The notes under the pieces: generated by a model | The model's database searches: none | What the model was told of the DNA's origin: nothing | The model's input: only the letters and a program-made list of their open reading frames with translations | Shown here: positions 11,901-23,959 of the stretch, one piece after another | Layout of the letters: every line of letters begins with the position of its first letter | Numbering within the stretch: position 1 is the stretch's first letter | Assembly: GCA_021186555.1 (NCBI GenBank) | Contig: JAJKFL010000004.1 | Span: 20,550,406 to 20,614,405 of the forward strand | DNA length: 64,000 nucleotides | Source: Reticulitermes speratus | Taxonomy: Eukaryota; Arthropoda; Insecta; Blattodea; Rhinotermitidae | Direction of reading: 5' to 3' | Made by a program: the position numbers and the translations under genes

Positions 11901-12829
11901 TTACGGTAGTAAATGCAATGACATTTACGTGTCTATCGCAAAACAGTATGGCATTTCGGCGTAAAGAATGCCTTGGTAGTGTCTACTTACAACGGCACTG
12001 AGTACTCCATTTGCAGTATTATTCTTTCTTGTTGTGATACCTCAAGATAACGGCAGTTTTCCCCGAAGCCCATAAACAATGTGCACATGCCCCGAGTGTA
12101 CTACATACAGTCTGGTGCGCTGAAGTTACCAACTTTCACGTACGTGTGTTGCGTTCCGGCTTCTCCTTCATGATTGAGAGAAGGATAAACGTATTATGTT
12201 TGCTAATAGTTTTCCAATAATGCGGCTTAAAAATAAGTAACTGGTAATTAGCGGTTGGATTTGTATTTACGGTGTTAATATTAGCTATTGATATATGTTT
12301 GTAATGGACTATATTAGGCTACGCATTATTAGCTCAGTTTTTGTGTATTGGTTTGGTTTTTGTATACGGTGTATTTAACTGCGGAATAATTATCGAGCGA
12401 TAATCCCTGGATGAATTAGCACAACGTCGTAATAACCCACTCATTTATGTGTTCCCGATTTGTGTATGATACATCTCCTGAGCGAGGACCCTATTGATTT
12501 GGTACGTTACAGTCCATTAGAGGGTGAAAGCAATGATATCACTATCATTCGAATATCCGGCAAGCCTGTGTGGTGCGTCGTAAATTGGATCATTTTATAG
12601 GACGCGTGAAACAACAAATTCTGGTCCACGACTAGTGCCAGACAAAGGTATATATCTGTTACGGTTGTTAGCCAGTAATGAAACTGAGCGTTGTTGCTGT
12701 TATTCACGTTAGTCATCATTCCGCATTTTCGCTGCGGGTTCACAGCCCGTTGCAGTCATTTTGTAAGTATTGTACTTTGTGGAAGAATATAAATTACTAG
12801 CGTTTGAAAACAAAGGTAGAGATGGTAGA

Positions 12830-13110
12830 GGGAAGGTACTCAATTAAGCCCCACCTCTCAGTACTAGATGGACTTAGATGTTCACCTTCATGCCCCTATA
12901 GTACTAATCCAGGAAAAGGCTTCCCGCTGAGCAGTGGGTAGCCCCAGAGCCAGAATAGATGCGGTGGGGAAGAGAAACGTTCCTACCCCTGCACTGAATG
13001 GAAACCCAGGCATTCAGTCCATTCATAACTTAGTCATTATATTGAGTTCTTCCGCCTCTGACTGACTGACTGACTGACTGACTAACTAACCAACCAACTA
13101 ACGAACTAAC
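12830..13110. repeat. possible old repeat plus (CTGA)n/(CTAA)n
   Basis: 13057-13110 is a CTGA run grading into CTAA/CCAA. The preceding segment (CCCAGAGCCAGAATAGATGC and neighbours) has the GC-rich look of an old SINE, but I cannot assign it. Confidence 0.4.
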
Positions 13111-13134
13111 GCCATTGAGCTACGACCTTAATGA

Positions 13135-13440
13135 GAATCAGATGATTCCACAGTTAGTCAAGAAACTCATCGAAGTTTATGGAACCCGAAAGTTCATTAC
13201 CGAATTCAAAAGAGCTTGACATTTGTCCCTATCTCGAGTCAGATAAATCTAGTTCACATCACCCTATCCTATTACTTCAAGATCCATTTTAATATCATAT
13301 TTCCATCCACCCCCTATGTCTTGCAAATGGTCTCTTTCCTACAGGTTTCTCCACAGAAAGCCTTGTATAGCTTTCTCTTCTCCCCCGTACGTATGCGGAT
13401 GGATGAGACAGAAAGAAAATAACCGGTCTCCGTGTTGAGA
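13135..13440 (-). mobile_element. LINE family L1 3'-end fragment
   Basis: Minus-strand text encodes the L1 C-terminus in shifted frames: a TYGGEEKAIQ-like start, GETCRKE, a MDLEV segment, then RDKCQALLNSVMNFRVP. It continues into the 3' noncoding segment containing FDEFLD-like codons. It aligns in order with the copy at 36.4 kb. Frameshifts and stops show it is a dead copy. Confidence 0.7.
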
Positions 13441-13887
13441 TTTGATCCAGGAACGTCCCGAATATGACGTAATAATGCTACCAGTATATCGGGATTGTCG
13501 CTTTTGGACTCCAAAGACGCAGCTCTCTGTTTTGAGGTAGTGACATTCACATATTCAGAAACTCCTATTGTGAGGCTGATTTTAATACTCTGCCATTTGC
13601 GTCAGTCTATCACGTGGTGCCTTGCTTTGAGATTTACCAATCAAAATCACATATACCAATTAAATTACCTCACAGTGTTAGGACGTCGTTCTGTCAGATT
13701 GGTGAACTGACCCCTTTGAAGTTGGAAAAGAACGAAGGCGTTATTCTTTCGAATGCGCCCGCTTTGCGGAAGAACATTGCTTTATTTTATATGAAGGTGT
13801 CCAGGCTGCGCCTGCTCGTCCTTCTGATAATAGTAGCATGAAGGTTGGTGTGAGTTTGGAGCATTTGCTGCAACGGTATAACCCTGT

Positions 13888-13983
13888 TACTCGGAAACAA
13901 ATGTGCTCCAGTGCCACTTGGTGCTCCACAAATTCCACATGGACCGGGCCAGGATCGAACCCGGGTCTCCGTGGGTGAGAACA
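13888..13983 (-). mobile_element. SINE family C fragment
   Basis: Minus strand reads CCCACGGAGACCCGGGTTCG through the B box and on to CAAGTGGCACTGGAGCACAT, the middle of SINE C. The A-box end and the 3' half are missing. Confidence 0.8.
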
Positions 13984-13999
13984 GGGTATTTCAGCATAT

Positions 14000-15980
14000 A
14001 ATGTTTACCAGTTCATTTCGCATCGCGCAGAAAACAAGACTTATCGTTCTTCTAAAGACTAGCCGGTTATTGCTGCTCAGCGAAATAAGTGCTCTTGATT
14101 CTGGCAATCGTGTGAAACCCGTGACTACTCTTTTAGGACCAAATTCAAAGTTTTTAAATCGTAATATACGTGGTACGTATGGCAACCTTGTGCTCTACAG
14201 TAAATGTTTGAACCCCGCAATGGTGCCGGAATTGTGGCGGCATGGCAAGTAATCCCGATGCCCACAACATTTTTATTAAATTTTTTGGACCCCACTGTTA
14301 CACACCGCGATCCACCCCCCTTCTTCCCCTCACACACACGTATATATTTAGTCTCGGAATCCTGCGGTGTGGTATAATGGCGCCATAACATTTAATCCTG
14401 GGAAAAAACGAACATTAAAATTGAAATATTGTCGATTGTAGACTACAGTAACAATGGACTAGGAACATTTTGTGGGCGACCGTAGTGGCAAACGCAGGAA
14501 ATAAAATCCCTACTCTAAAACTCATAACGAAGTCCAGTGGTATCATAAAATGTATTTATGGCAAGTATTCACAATCGAAGCACCCAGAAATAAAATGTCT
14601 TAATGTAATGCGTGTTCCTGAATTGATAAAATGTAAGGATAGATGTGACAACATGGCGTGGGATGCATGACGTATCGCCGAGTTGGTCTGCCTGTGTACG
14701 AAGGCTGCTGTCTCAGTCACTCGACAGACGTGGTAAGATGTGTGTGCTGTGTGGGTATTGTTCACCGTGTTTATATAGTAGTTGTGCCAGTACCTCGAAA
14801 ACACAGGACGTTCATACCCGTAAGTACATGCGCGCGCAGCGCTGCACGTCTTCTTATAGAGGACACGCCTCCGTGTGAACAAGGACACAGTCGTGTACTG
14901 AAGACATAATCCTACGATTCATGATTTTTTAATGTGTAGGATAAGGATCATTGTGCTGTTAAGGGAACTGATGCTAACGCTATTTTGAGGTCGTTTGACA
15001 GTCGTTCGAACTGGCTTCATTCTTTCCGATGTAGTTCTGTTTAGAGGTCGAGGTTATGTTTACTATTTGTGGTATATTCTCTACAGCATTCTTAATTAGG
15101 TGATGGACTACATACATTGTGGTGCGGTGTGAGTAATAATGCTCGCCAGTCTAGTGTGCTGCGTAACGTGTCACTACGATGGAAGGTGGTAGTGTGTCTG
15201 TTCCTTGAAATTATGCGATTGTTTCGTTATCCGATTAGTTTAGTAATCCTGTATTAGCTACGAAGGATATGCGGCGTGGAGTGAAGTCTGGTGGGATCGC
15301 TGTGGATGATGAATCGGTAAGGGTGTGGATGGAATGCAAGTGGTCTGCTTGAAAGTAAAATACCGGAATTGGAACGCATTTGGGCAAACCCATGACAAAC
15401 TTCAGCCCGAATAGCCTAAACCGGCTTGGAGTTAAACTGGGCACCTTCTTCCCAATGTGATTCAGGTGTGTGCCAGCCTTCTCGATGACAGCAGGAAGAC
15501 ATGTTGATATTCACTTCAACTTGCTCCGGTTCGTTGACTCCAACCGAAGGAAGTACAGGTGTATTCAGTAACAAATATATTTTTGTCGAAAAGTTAACAG
15601 GTTATCCATTAAAGAACTGGCCACTAATTTACATTACGGTTTATTTTGTGGCTGTGTAATTACGGTTATTCGTTTAATACCATATAGTACGGTATTTACA
15701 AAAAAAAATCATTCTATGTTTCATTTTTACCAGCAGTAATCGTAATTTCATTTTACCCAGCTCATTTACAATTGTGTATGGTTCAAATTGTTTGTACTGT
15801 GATTTCTAAGTTTTTCAGTGCAGTAGTAGTTTTATACGTCACCTGACGTAATGAATTTTGTTGTACAAAAAGTGACTTGCCGGTTTCCTGTAGTCTTGAA
15901 CATTAACAGGTGTTACGTATAATCACTGTTTCGGTCCTTTACAGTATGAACACAACACTATCTTCAAGCTCCTTTTTATT
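14000..15980. other. unassigned sequence
   Basis: No gene or repeat family recognised. Overlapping small open frames at 14.5-14.9 kb on both strands lack domains. Confidence 0.4.
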
Positions 15981-15989
15981 ATCCTACTA

Positions 15990-16030
15990 CATGTATCGGC
16001 CGCGTACGCTGGCCATCATCAGGCAGAAAC
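15990..16030 (-). repeat. CTGATGAT-hairpin-GATAC motif
   Basis: Minus strand: GCCTGATGAT, then GGCC-A-GCG/CGC-GGCC which can fold on itself, then GATACATGTAG and an A/T-rich AATAAAAA. Same layout as the motif at 11.3 and 34.3 kb, with GATAC instead of GAAAC. Confidence 0.5.
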
Positions 16031-16271
16031 TGGCAGAGGTTTCATGCTATATCGGTTAGCACAGTGTCTCATTTGTGAGTAGCATACACCTTAATGTCCT
16101 TGTAATACATATGGTTGACTGACACTTGCCCGCACGGGATTAAATATGTAGTTAACTAATGTCAGCGTTCATTCACTGACATTAGAGTTCGGTAATTTGA
16201 ATCATAATACCTTCTGTTTTAGAAAACATTTTCGCGATTATGCTAAATGTGACGGAATTTGTAGCTCTCAC

Positions 16272-16310
16272 CTACATACATACATACATACATACACATA
16301 CATACATACA
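16272..16310. repeat. (CATA)n microsatellite
   Basis: About ten CATA units with one interruption. Confidence 0.9.
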
Positions 16311-16319
16311 TTCCATGGA

Positions 16320-17845
16320 TCCATAAGTCTGTCGAAGTGACAACTGGATATGGAATAAGTGGAATAACCGTGCGAACAGTTTAATGTGATAGAATGGATC
16401 GCATAGTGATATGTATTGCATCTGTGTGAAGGTTAGGTATTGGAGAGACACGTGAAATCTGATTTATGTTATTTTTGTGTAACTATGTAGGAACGAATCA
16501 TTCGTGTGAGTTTGCTAATACGTCTGCAGTACATGTGACAATGCAAATTCTAATTCTGGTTGTTAACGTGAAGCCGTCTTGTGTTACCGACAGTGAGATT
16601 AAGTTTGCGAACAATTTTACAAATTAACCCAATGTTTTCATTTCACCGAAACAATATTTGCAGAGTTGTCAGTACGTAGTTTCGAATGGTGTCACCAGGT
16701 GGCAGCAATAGACGAAAGTGAGAGGTCTGCTGCAGTTGGTATCACAGTCTGCACCTTTGCCGAAAAACGTTGCACTGTTTGCTTGTTAAGTGAAATCGTA
16801 CGTAATGTGAAAGAGTCCCGCAAGGGCTATAATGCATAAGATAAGTATGGTAAGTGTAGCTACAGATTGGCTATGGGAGATGTTCCCGTTGGAATTTCAG
16901 GAGGCTTTAAAGTGTACAGGCTAATGTGAAATTATCTGCCATTTTGTGCCCTGTCAGACTGGTCCTTTCTAGGAGACAATAACTGTAATGTGTAATGCTT
17001 AAAGCACTGCATGATCACCGCTGTGAGTTGTCATGCAATTGCGTACCTTTCAGTGTGTCTTTCTGCGTATGCAGCGCCACGACGGTAAAAAAAAACCTAA
17101 TTGGAAGGATACGTGATGCTACTTCTGGATCTTAGAACCCGCACTTAATGGCAAGTAGGAGCAGTTTACTGTTTCTTGTAGTGCATGGATTTTCACGTGC
17201 CAGTTACGATGCTGCAGTATGCTGTTCTTGTGTACGTTTGCTCATATAAAGGCGCATGTAGTGCTGATCTAATATACACGTACGATAGTTACAAGCGTGA
17301 AATAAGGGTTCATTAAAGACGTGCAGTATAAGAAAATCGTACAGTTTATTTAGAAAAAGCGGGCGGAGATATTGTGAATAGTTTTTTTTATAACTTTCCC
17401 CTCTGGTTTTTGAATAGATTGTACACTATTTATCGCTGACAGTCACATCGGTTTCTGTAATTTGCGTGACTTTAACGTACCATTACCTATTTTACGGCCT
17501 TAGTCTACTGTGTAATTTTCAGTGATTTGTCTATCATCAGAACTTGTTGAGTAGGTTGGATCGTGGAATGTTGGAAGGGGTTGTTGTTGTTGTTCTCTTT
17601 CTTGACTACAACCATATTCGATCCTAGGCCTTCCCATTTTTACACGTTTTATTGTGGAGGTTCAGACCATAGCAAAGGCTGTAGCAGCGCAAAAATGCAC
17701 ACGTGGTGCAAACGTCCATTTCCAAGGCGCCTTTTCAGATTGTGACCTTCATGTTCGACATGTCTAAGCTTGCCACCCGTAGACTGCAATGTCTGTTTAC
17801 CGTTTAACCCTCTGAATCCTGAAATTAGGCTAAGTAATACAACAA
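16320..17845. other. unassigned sequence
   Basis: No gene or repeat family recognised. Confidence 0.4.
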
Positions 17846-17849
17846 TATG

Positions 17850-18148
17850 TCCGTGCCATGGCTCAGGTGGTTAGTCGCCGGCCTCCCACCTCGGAGGGCC
17901 GGCTTCGATCCGGGGTCAGTCCATGTGGGTTTTGTGGTGGACATACTGGCACTGGGACAGTTTTTTCCCCGAGTACTTCGGTTTTCTACTGTCAGTTTAA
18001 TTCCACCCGTACTCAGTTACAAGGAAAAATGTAAACAAAAAAACTGATCATCTTTCTCTTTATCTTCATCACAAGTGTTGCACAATAAGCCTTAAGGCTG
18101 CGGTGCGTCCGTAGCTTCCGCTACGGGGCCCTTCTCCATAAAAAAAAG
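17850..18148 (+). mobile_element. SINE family C, full length
   Basis: Head TCCGTGCCATGGCTCAGGTG, B box (GGCTTCGATCC), body with TTTGTGGTGGACATACTGGC and TACTTCGGTTTTC. The longer version of the tail (GCGTCCGTAGCTTCCGCTAC) ends in A8. It retains the full CCGTAG..CGCTACGGGGCC tail block that the 7.8-kb copy lacks. Confidence 0.92.
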
Positions 18149-18149
18149 T

Positions 18150-18290
18150 ATAGTTTCTACACGGTAGTAAACACACTGCATCTCCATTGAAAAGTCTAAC
18201 TGGTTAATGTTGTTTAGGGAAGTAGTCGGTTTATTCTGAGAAACGTGCGGAACACACAAATAACACTGTGTGAGAGAATGCAGAATTTGT
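18150..18290 (+). repeat. dispersed repeat F, copy 1
   Basis: GCATCTCCATTGAAAAGTCT and GGTTAATGTTGTTTAGGGAA align in order with copies near 32.1 kb and 42.7 kb. Identity unknown; it may be a UTR of a larger retroelement. Confidence 0.55.
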
Positions 18291-18294
18291 GTTA

Positions 18295-19637
18295 AAGCAG
18301 AGTGTAGGGTGTAAGGGGTTATGGTGATTTATTACAGGTTTAAGTAGATTACAGTGGTTTGTATGAAGTCAGGTTATGTAATGAAGGAATTAAGATGGCT
18401 CGGATGGTATCGTAGTGTAGAATTAAGTAGGTTAGGAAGTTCTGGTTAAGATCAGCATTTCGAGTTAAGGAGGTTACAATGGTTCGGATGAGTTGTAGTA
18501 CTTATAGTGCATAAGACGTATTCGAGAAATATTTTGTGATGTTATTAACCTTAATAATTCTCGGGTTGTAGTAAGCCATTAGCGGTGCCACGTCTCAAGA
18601 TTATCTGTAAGCTTAAATTAGAGTTTGACTTACAACCAGACATCCTGACCTTGGATACGTCGATGGGGGCATTGTTTCATGGTTTGTGGTGGAGTGAAGT
18701 GTGCAGGAGGATTGCATGAAGTGACCACGGAACAGTGCCAAGGGTAACCCTACGTACCGAATGAGAAAGAGACGCTACGGCTGCACAGTAGGAGCCGGGT
18801 TGTTCGCGGACTGGACAACTGAGAAGTCGTGGCTCAAGTCTCGGTAGAGAAGAGAGAATTTTCTCCTCTCCAAAACGTTCATGCCGCTTTTTCAGTTACT
18901 CTTTCTTTTCCTGGGATCTGGAGAAACATTAAATGCAGTTGCAATGAAAATAATGCATGCCCTGGTTTTAACAAACTCTGGTGGCAGTACTGGTCACGGA
19001 AGATAATGGCGGTTATTCATGGCAACAAAATCGTTGAAACCTATCTCGTAATTATTAATAATTATCAGGATAATGCAAATATGAAACACTTCACTGTCAT
19101 ACACGTATGTAAAACGCTGTTTGGGAAAGTCACATTTGTGTAGTCACCTCAGTATTCCAAAGAGGTTTGTTGGATAAAAACAGTCGAAATCGTGTTGTGA
19201 AGCTCGCATGACAGCTGCACACAAAGGAACAGCAAGGGTTTGCCGTGTGAAATGCTAGGTAGCAGCACTTGCCAAGTCTTTTATCAGTTACATGGGTGAA
19301 ATAACAGTCGACCGCCATTACCCACTGACCGCCATTTCTTCATGCTTCCCAACTTTAAAGCACACCATGGTCCTTCTTCCAAAGAAATCATATTCTCATG
19401 CGACGTTACATATTCTGGTGTGTAAATGAAGTGCAGTTGCACTGAAGTCTGTAATTCATCTAAATAATATGAAAACATTACCCAGTCTGTTAATGCTGTC
19501 TAAGGAAATAATGTAGTGAATATATGTTGTATAATGCCAGAATCACACAAAAGACAAAACGGCAGGCTTTGGGCGCAATTTATATTCCTTAATGTTGAAG
19601 CAGGTAATAGGCCTATATGTTTCTAGTAATCGCTGTG
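18295..19637. other. unassigned sequence
   Basis: No gene recognised. A faint match to repeat F (CTGTTAATGCTGTCTAAGGA) lies near 19485-19505. Confidence 0.35.
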
Positions 19638-19645
19638 CTTTAAAG

Positions 19646-20088
19646 CAATGTTTCCCAGTGTAATGTGTCCATGGAACACATTCACACTCGAAAGCTTTTG
19701 CGGAACCCGTAATAAATTTCGTGTATACGAAACTAAAAGCTAGACCATATATACGTAAGCGTAGCAATAAATAAATATTAAACAGGAGTATTAAATTACA
19801 ATAATATTTAATTGCACCTATACAGAAACAACATTCCACTTACAGTATACGAAAAATGAACCCTTTATAACTAACATGCGTTTCCGATAAAAAAAATCAT
19901 TCTTGAAGTATTGTTGTTAGCTATGTTCTGGTTCTGCAACAATACATAAATATTTGAACTAATGAATGATTTTCAAAAGAATTTAAGATTATTGTAAGTG
20001 GTTTATAATAATATTTATATTACTTTAATGTTTTTTAATTTTCTTGCGGAACCCTGGGGTTCCGTGGAACACTGTTTGGGAAATACTG
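19646..20088. mobile_element. hAT-like non-autonomous element (443 bp)
   Basis: The left end CAATGTTTCCCAGTG and the inverted right end CAGTATTTCCCAAACAGTG fit hAT-type termini, followed by GGAACAC and CGGAACCC blocks on both sides. An exact 8-bp duplication CTTTAAAG flanks it (19638-19645 and 20089-20096), as hAT transposases make. The interior is A/T-rich and non-coding, so it would depend on a transposase supplied in trans. Confidence 0.9.
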
Positions 20089-20701
20089 CTTTAAAGAATT
20101 AAATAGACCACGATGCAATCACAGGGCATGCACGGAACACAAACAAATGGCAGATGAAACTGGCAACCCGCAGTGCCGCTACAGGTTTTTAAATTATGAC
20201 GCTGCCAACATTTCTGGTTTGCGTTGTACCACACAGCGTATATATGTATGTCGTATCATTGTCACAATAAATGTATTAGTGTATTTTCGGACACAGCATT
20301 AACCGGTTGGTCTTTAGAGTAGAACTAGACTGTGATCTCCATATGGTTAGAACTTGATTTTTATATAAAATTTGGGTAAAGTTTGTTTCAAATGGTTAAA
20401 TTTTGTAATTCGAGACCGACGCCGCTCGGTGGATGACCAGTTAAGAATTGGAGTAAAATGTGATCGAGAATACAATGACAGGACTGTGCTGTGAAAGAGG
20501 TCGGAGTACCTCGACCGCATGTTGTAGAGAGCTATGCCATATTTGCACATTATCTCACCAATATGTATTTCGTCACCGCTCTATCATAAAGTAACTTGAA
20601 CCGGTCGTTGTACTTTGTCATGAGCAGTAAAAATTACTTCCTGTTGTATGAGTGGAGTGAATATTGTGGATGGCAGGCTGCAGCTGCGTGTCTGTTGCGA
20701 A

Positions 20702-21303
20702 GTGTCATTTGCCTGACCAACTTTATTGTGCATATTCATTGCCAGTGCCATTTGCCTGACCAACTTTGTTGTGCATATTCATTGCCAGTGCCATTTGCCT
20801 GACCAACTTTGTTGTGCATATTCATTGCCAGTGCCATTTGCCTGACTAACTTTGTTGTGCATATTCATTGCCAGTGCCATTTGCCTGACTAACTTTGTTG
20901 TGCATATTCATTGCCAGTGCCATTTGCCTGACCAACTTTGTTGTGCATATTCATTGCCAGTGCCATTTGCCTGACCAACTTTGTTGTGCATATTCATTGC
21001 CAGTGCCATTTGCCCGACCAACTTTGTTGTGCATATTCATTGCCAGTGCCATTTGCCTGACCAACTTTGTTGTGCATATTCATTGCCAGTGCCATTTGCC
21101 TGACCAACTTTGTTGTGCATATTCATTGCCAGTGCCATTTGCCTGACCAACTTTGTTGTGCATATTCATTGCCAGTGCCATTTGCCTGACCAACTTTGTT
21201 GTGCATATTCATTGCCAGTGCCATTTGCCTGACCAACTTTGTTGTGCATATTCATTGCCAGAACCATTTGCCTAACCAACTTTGTTGTGCATATTCATTG
21301 CCA
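20702..21303 (+). repeat. 43-bp minisatellite, 14 units
   Basis: Fourteen head-to-tail units begin every 43 bp from 20702 to 21261. The consensus starts GTGCCATTTGCCTGACCAAC. Units are nearly identical: units 4 and 5 share CTGACTAAC, unit 8 has TGCCCGACC, and terminal units 1 and 14 are the most diverged (GTGTC; GAACC..CTAACC). Because 43 is not a multiple of three, three units make one open superunit. The resulting frame is a by-product of the array and not a gene. Confidence 0.98.
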
Positions 21304-23240
21304 GTAGGATTTTCCTGATGCTTTTAGTTACGCTGCATGTAACTTCTGTTAATGAACTGTTATTCGGTTATTACATACTGCGTAATGTATAGATGCGGGA
21401 CGATATGATCGGTCATTGTGATGTCCGTTTGACAGTCCACATTCAGTCAATTATTAGAACGGAGAACGTAATAATACCTATCCTTCGCCGTGATAGGCAG
21501 ACAACTTCTTTGACGTGTGTGATTGCCGGGTCAGTCTGCGTGATTTGTTTAGGCGCTTCTCTGCAATGATTACATCTCAAGTTCGCTCCTGCAGTTAAAA
21601 TAATTAACATTCTTATTCCGTAAATGCCGACAATCTCTTGACTAGCTGAGCGACTATCATTTTCGAGACGAACTGTCATCCTGGGGATTATCATTATACG
21701 TTAGTTGTATTTCGTGTGAGTGATGTTAATTATAAAGGGATCGTTGATGGTGAAAGTTACCAGAAGTTGAAGACCCAGGCAAGTTGTCTTTTTGCAGTGT
21801 TGCCACAACTTACCTATCCTAGAGCTGCAGCCACTAGACTAATCACGAGGTCTCCAATTTTTGTCCCCAGACTTACACAGTGGTTACGTTCCCGAAGATC
21901 CGGCGCAGGTCGAATTTTGCGCACGTCGGAATAAAGTATAGCTACACACGGTCAAATATACGTATATACAAGGGAGTCCATGCGAAATCCAAACTCCAAC
22001 ACACTGGAATCTGATCGGCTGCAGCAGGACTGACCCCCCGCCTGTGTTATCGCCCAGCAGTATTCTTCCCCCACCTTCGTCTCATTGCGCCTTCATTCCC
22101 GCAAGGAAAATGTCGGGGCGCGTTTCAAAAATGTTATCATCAGTTTTTTTGCTTTTAAAAATCGCGTAAGGCTGAAATTGCGTTCCTTGGAATTGCATAA
22201 GTTGGGGAGTGTCTGTATATTGATTTCGTCTAAATGTAGAAATCCACAGAGAACGTGTGAGGAATTCGTTACTGCATGCAGTGTTACGTGACTCAGGTTT
22301 GAAGTGGGAAGTACAGAGACGACAAACATTGTGTGTACGTGTGAACGGGAAAGCGGGGCACTCAAGGAGGGCTTGTTGAGATTGGCTAATACCATCAACC
22401 TGCTTGGACCAAGGAGCCTGTGTAAGGTTGGTCAGAACCTGACGAATTAACCCAGTGATAACGCGTCTGATTTGTTTTCAGTTGAGGTATCTGGTTTGCC
22501 TCGGTCAGGAAATTGTTTATCCTCACTGATGCATTTTATATGGTTTTACCAGTACTTCTACGTGAATGTGGGGATATTTCACGCCATGTATCGTCCCTAC
22601 CACATCTGATTCCTCGAAGGTTTGTATGTACCGTCTTCACAAAATTCCGCCCTTGTACAGTGCTCTGAGCCTTTGTGACACAGCCTACACCCTCATGCAC
22701 TAAGGTCTTAACATAGGGTATCTATCTACGCCGGGGTCTCTCCAATGATATGTTTTCTTAGTTTATTATGAAAAATGCATTTCTCATTTCCCCTTGCGTA
22801 CAACATTATCCCGCCCGTGCCGAACGTGCTTAAACGACAAATCCGATTATGACAACATTAAAACGAAAATGTCACCGAAACGGTTGTTTCATATGTTTTA
22901 GTAATAACGTTTCCTTCATTAAGTTCTGATTTGTGTTTGGTTGATTTAACGATGCTGTCAGTAAGTCAGATTGTATAGCGCCGAAATGGTAGAATGATTG
23001 AAAACAAGACAGGTAATGTACGTATCAACGTAACATTGAGGCGTTTTCACGTAACCATTGTTGCCGTGGAAAAGCAAAAAGTATTACATATTCTGAGTGG
23101 ATGTCTGTAGCCTTAGTTACCCAGCATTTAGTGTGCATGCACCGTATTAGATTGTCATCTCTGGCCTGTTTCGCTCTACCATATTTTTCCACATTATCTC
23201 ATAAACGGCACGATTTTCAGAAATAAAATGTGTGTTTTGA
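21304..23240. other. unassigned sequence
   Basis: No gene or repeat family recognised. Confidence 0.4.
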
Positions 23241-23242
23241 TT

Positions 23243-23525
23243 TGGTTGGTTGAGGCACTGCGCTACAAGTCGCGGGTTCGATTCCCGATGGTGCCATTGG
23301 AATTTTTCATTGACATAATCCTTTCAGTCGCACTATGGCCCTGGGGTCGACTCAGCTTCTAACAGAAATGAGTACCAGGAATATTTCCTGGGGGGTAAAG
23401 GCGGCCGGTGCGTAGGGTTGACAACCTTACCACCTTCATGTGCCGTTTGTCTTGAAATCTGGGAGCCTCAGCCGCCTAGAACCCGCAGGGCCTATCCAGG
23501 CCCGTACAGGGATTGCTAAAATTAC
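23243..23525 (+). mobile_element. SINE family D
   Basis: tRNA-like head GGTTGAGGCACTGCGCTACA with B box GGTTCGATTCCC; the head has lost the GCCGGAAG segment seen in the 44.6-kb copy. The central domain 23337-23428 (GGCCCTGGGG ... GTACCAGG ... GGTAAAGGCGGCCGG ... GGTTGAC) matches the central domain of family A. The 3' part GGGAGCCTCAGCCGCC runs to GTACAGGGATTGCTAAAATT. Confidence 0.9.
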
Positions 23526-23764
23526 ACAGCATACGAGTGTGCTGGTAAGATCCCCCCTCCACTCATTGTATGACCGCTTGATGACTGAAGGGATGTATTG
23601 TTGGTATCATTCAATAGCCGCGTATGTTTGTATTTTTTATTTTACTGATTGTGAAAGCATCGTTGTGGTAGTCATATTCCATCGCCACATGAAGATGAAA
23701 ATGCATGTAAACAAAAGTACAGTGTAACTAAGCTAAATGGCTGTATCTCCTGAACCGTGGATGT

Positions 23765-23958
23765 CCATCTGGCCGTCCGCCAATTTGTATTATGCGACCC
23801 GCGGCCACGTTTGTAAATTATGTATATACTATAAAAATTGCACAATAATTTAGGCGGTTAGCTATACCATTTATTGTTATTTTTCCTCGTGCGGCTCGCG
23901 AACCAGCCCACAATAACGGGTGTGGCCCTTTACCACAAAACGTTGGACTCCCATACCC
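23765..23958. mobile_element. possible hAT-like remnant
   Basis: GCGACCCGCGGCC near the left and GTGCGGCTCGCGAACC near the right, with AACGTTGGACTCCC beyond, recall the GC-rich subterminal blocks of hAT-derived elements. No duplication was found and the ends are uncertain. Confidence 0.3.
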
Positions 23959-23959
23959 T

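Noticed and set aside
13911-14252. 113-codon open frame
   Set aside because: It starts in a SINE C fragment and shows no domain beyond it.
20895-21146. Open frame of 83 codons with repeating peptide
   Set aside because: It is produced by the 43-bp minisatellite, whose period creates an open three-unit frame; there is no sign of a real gene.
20702-21303. CRISPR-like array
   Set aside because: Units are directly contiguous with no unique spacers, and the DNA is eukaryotic.
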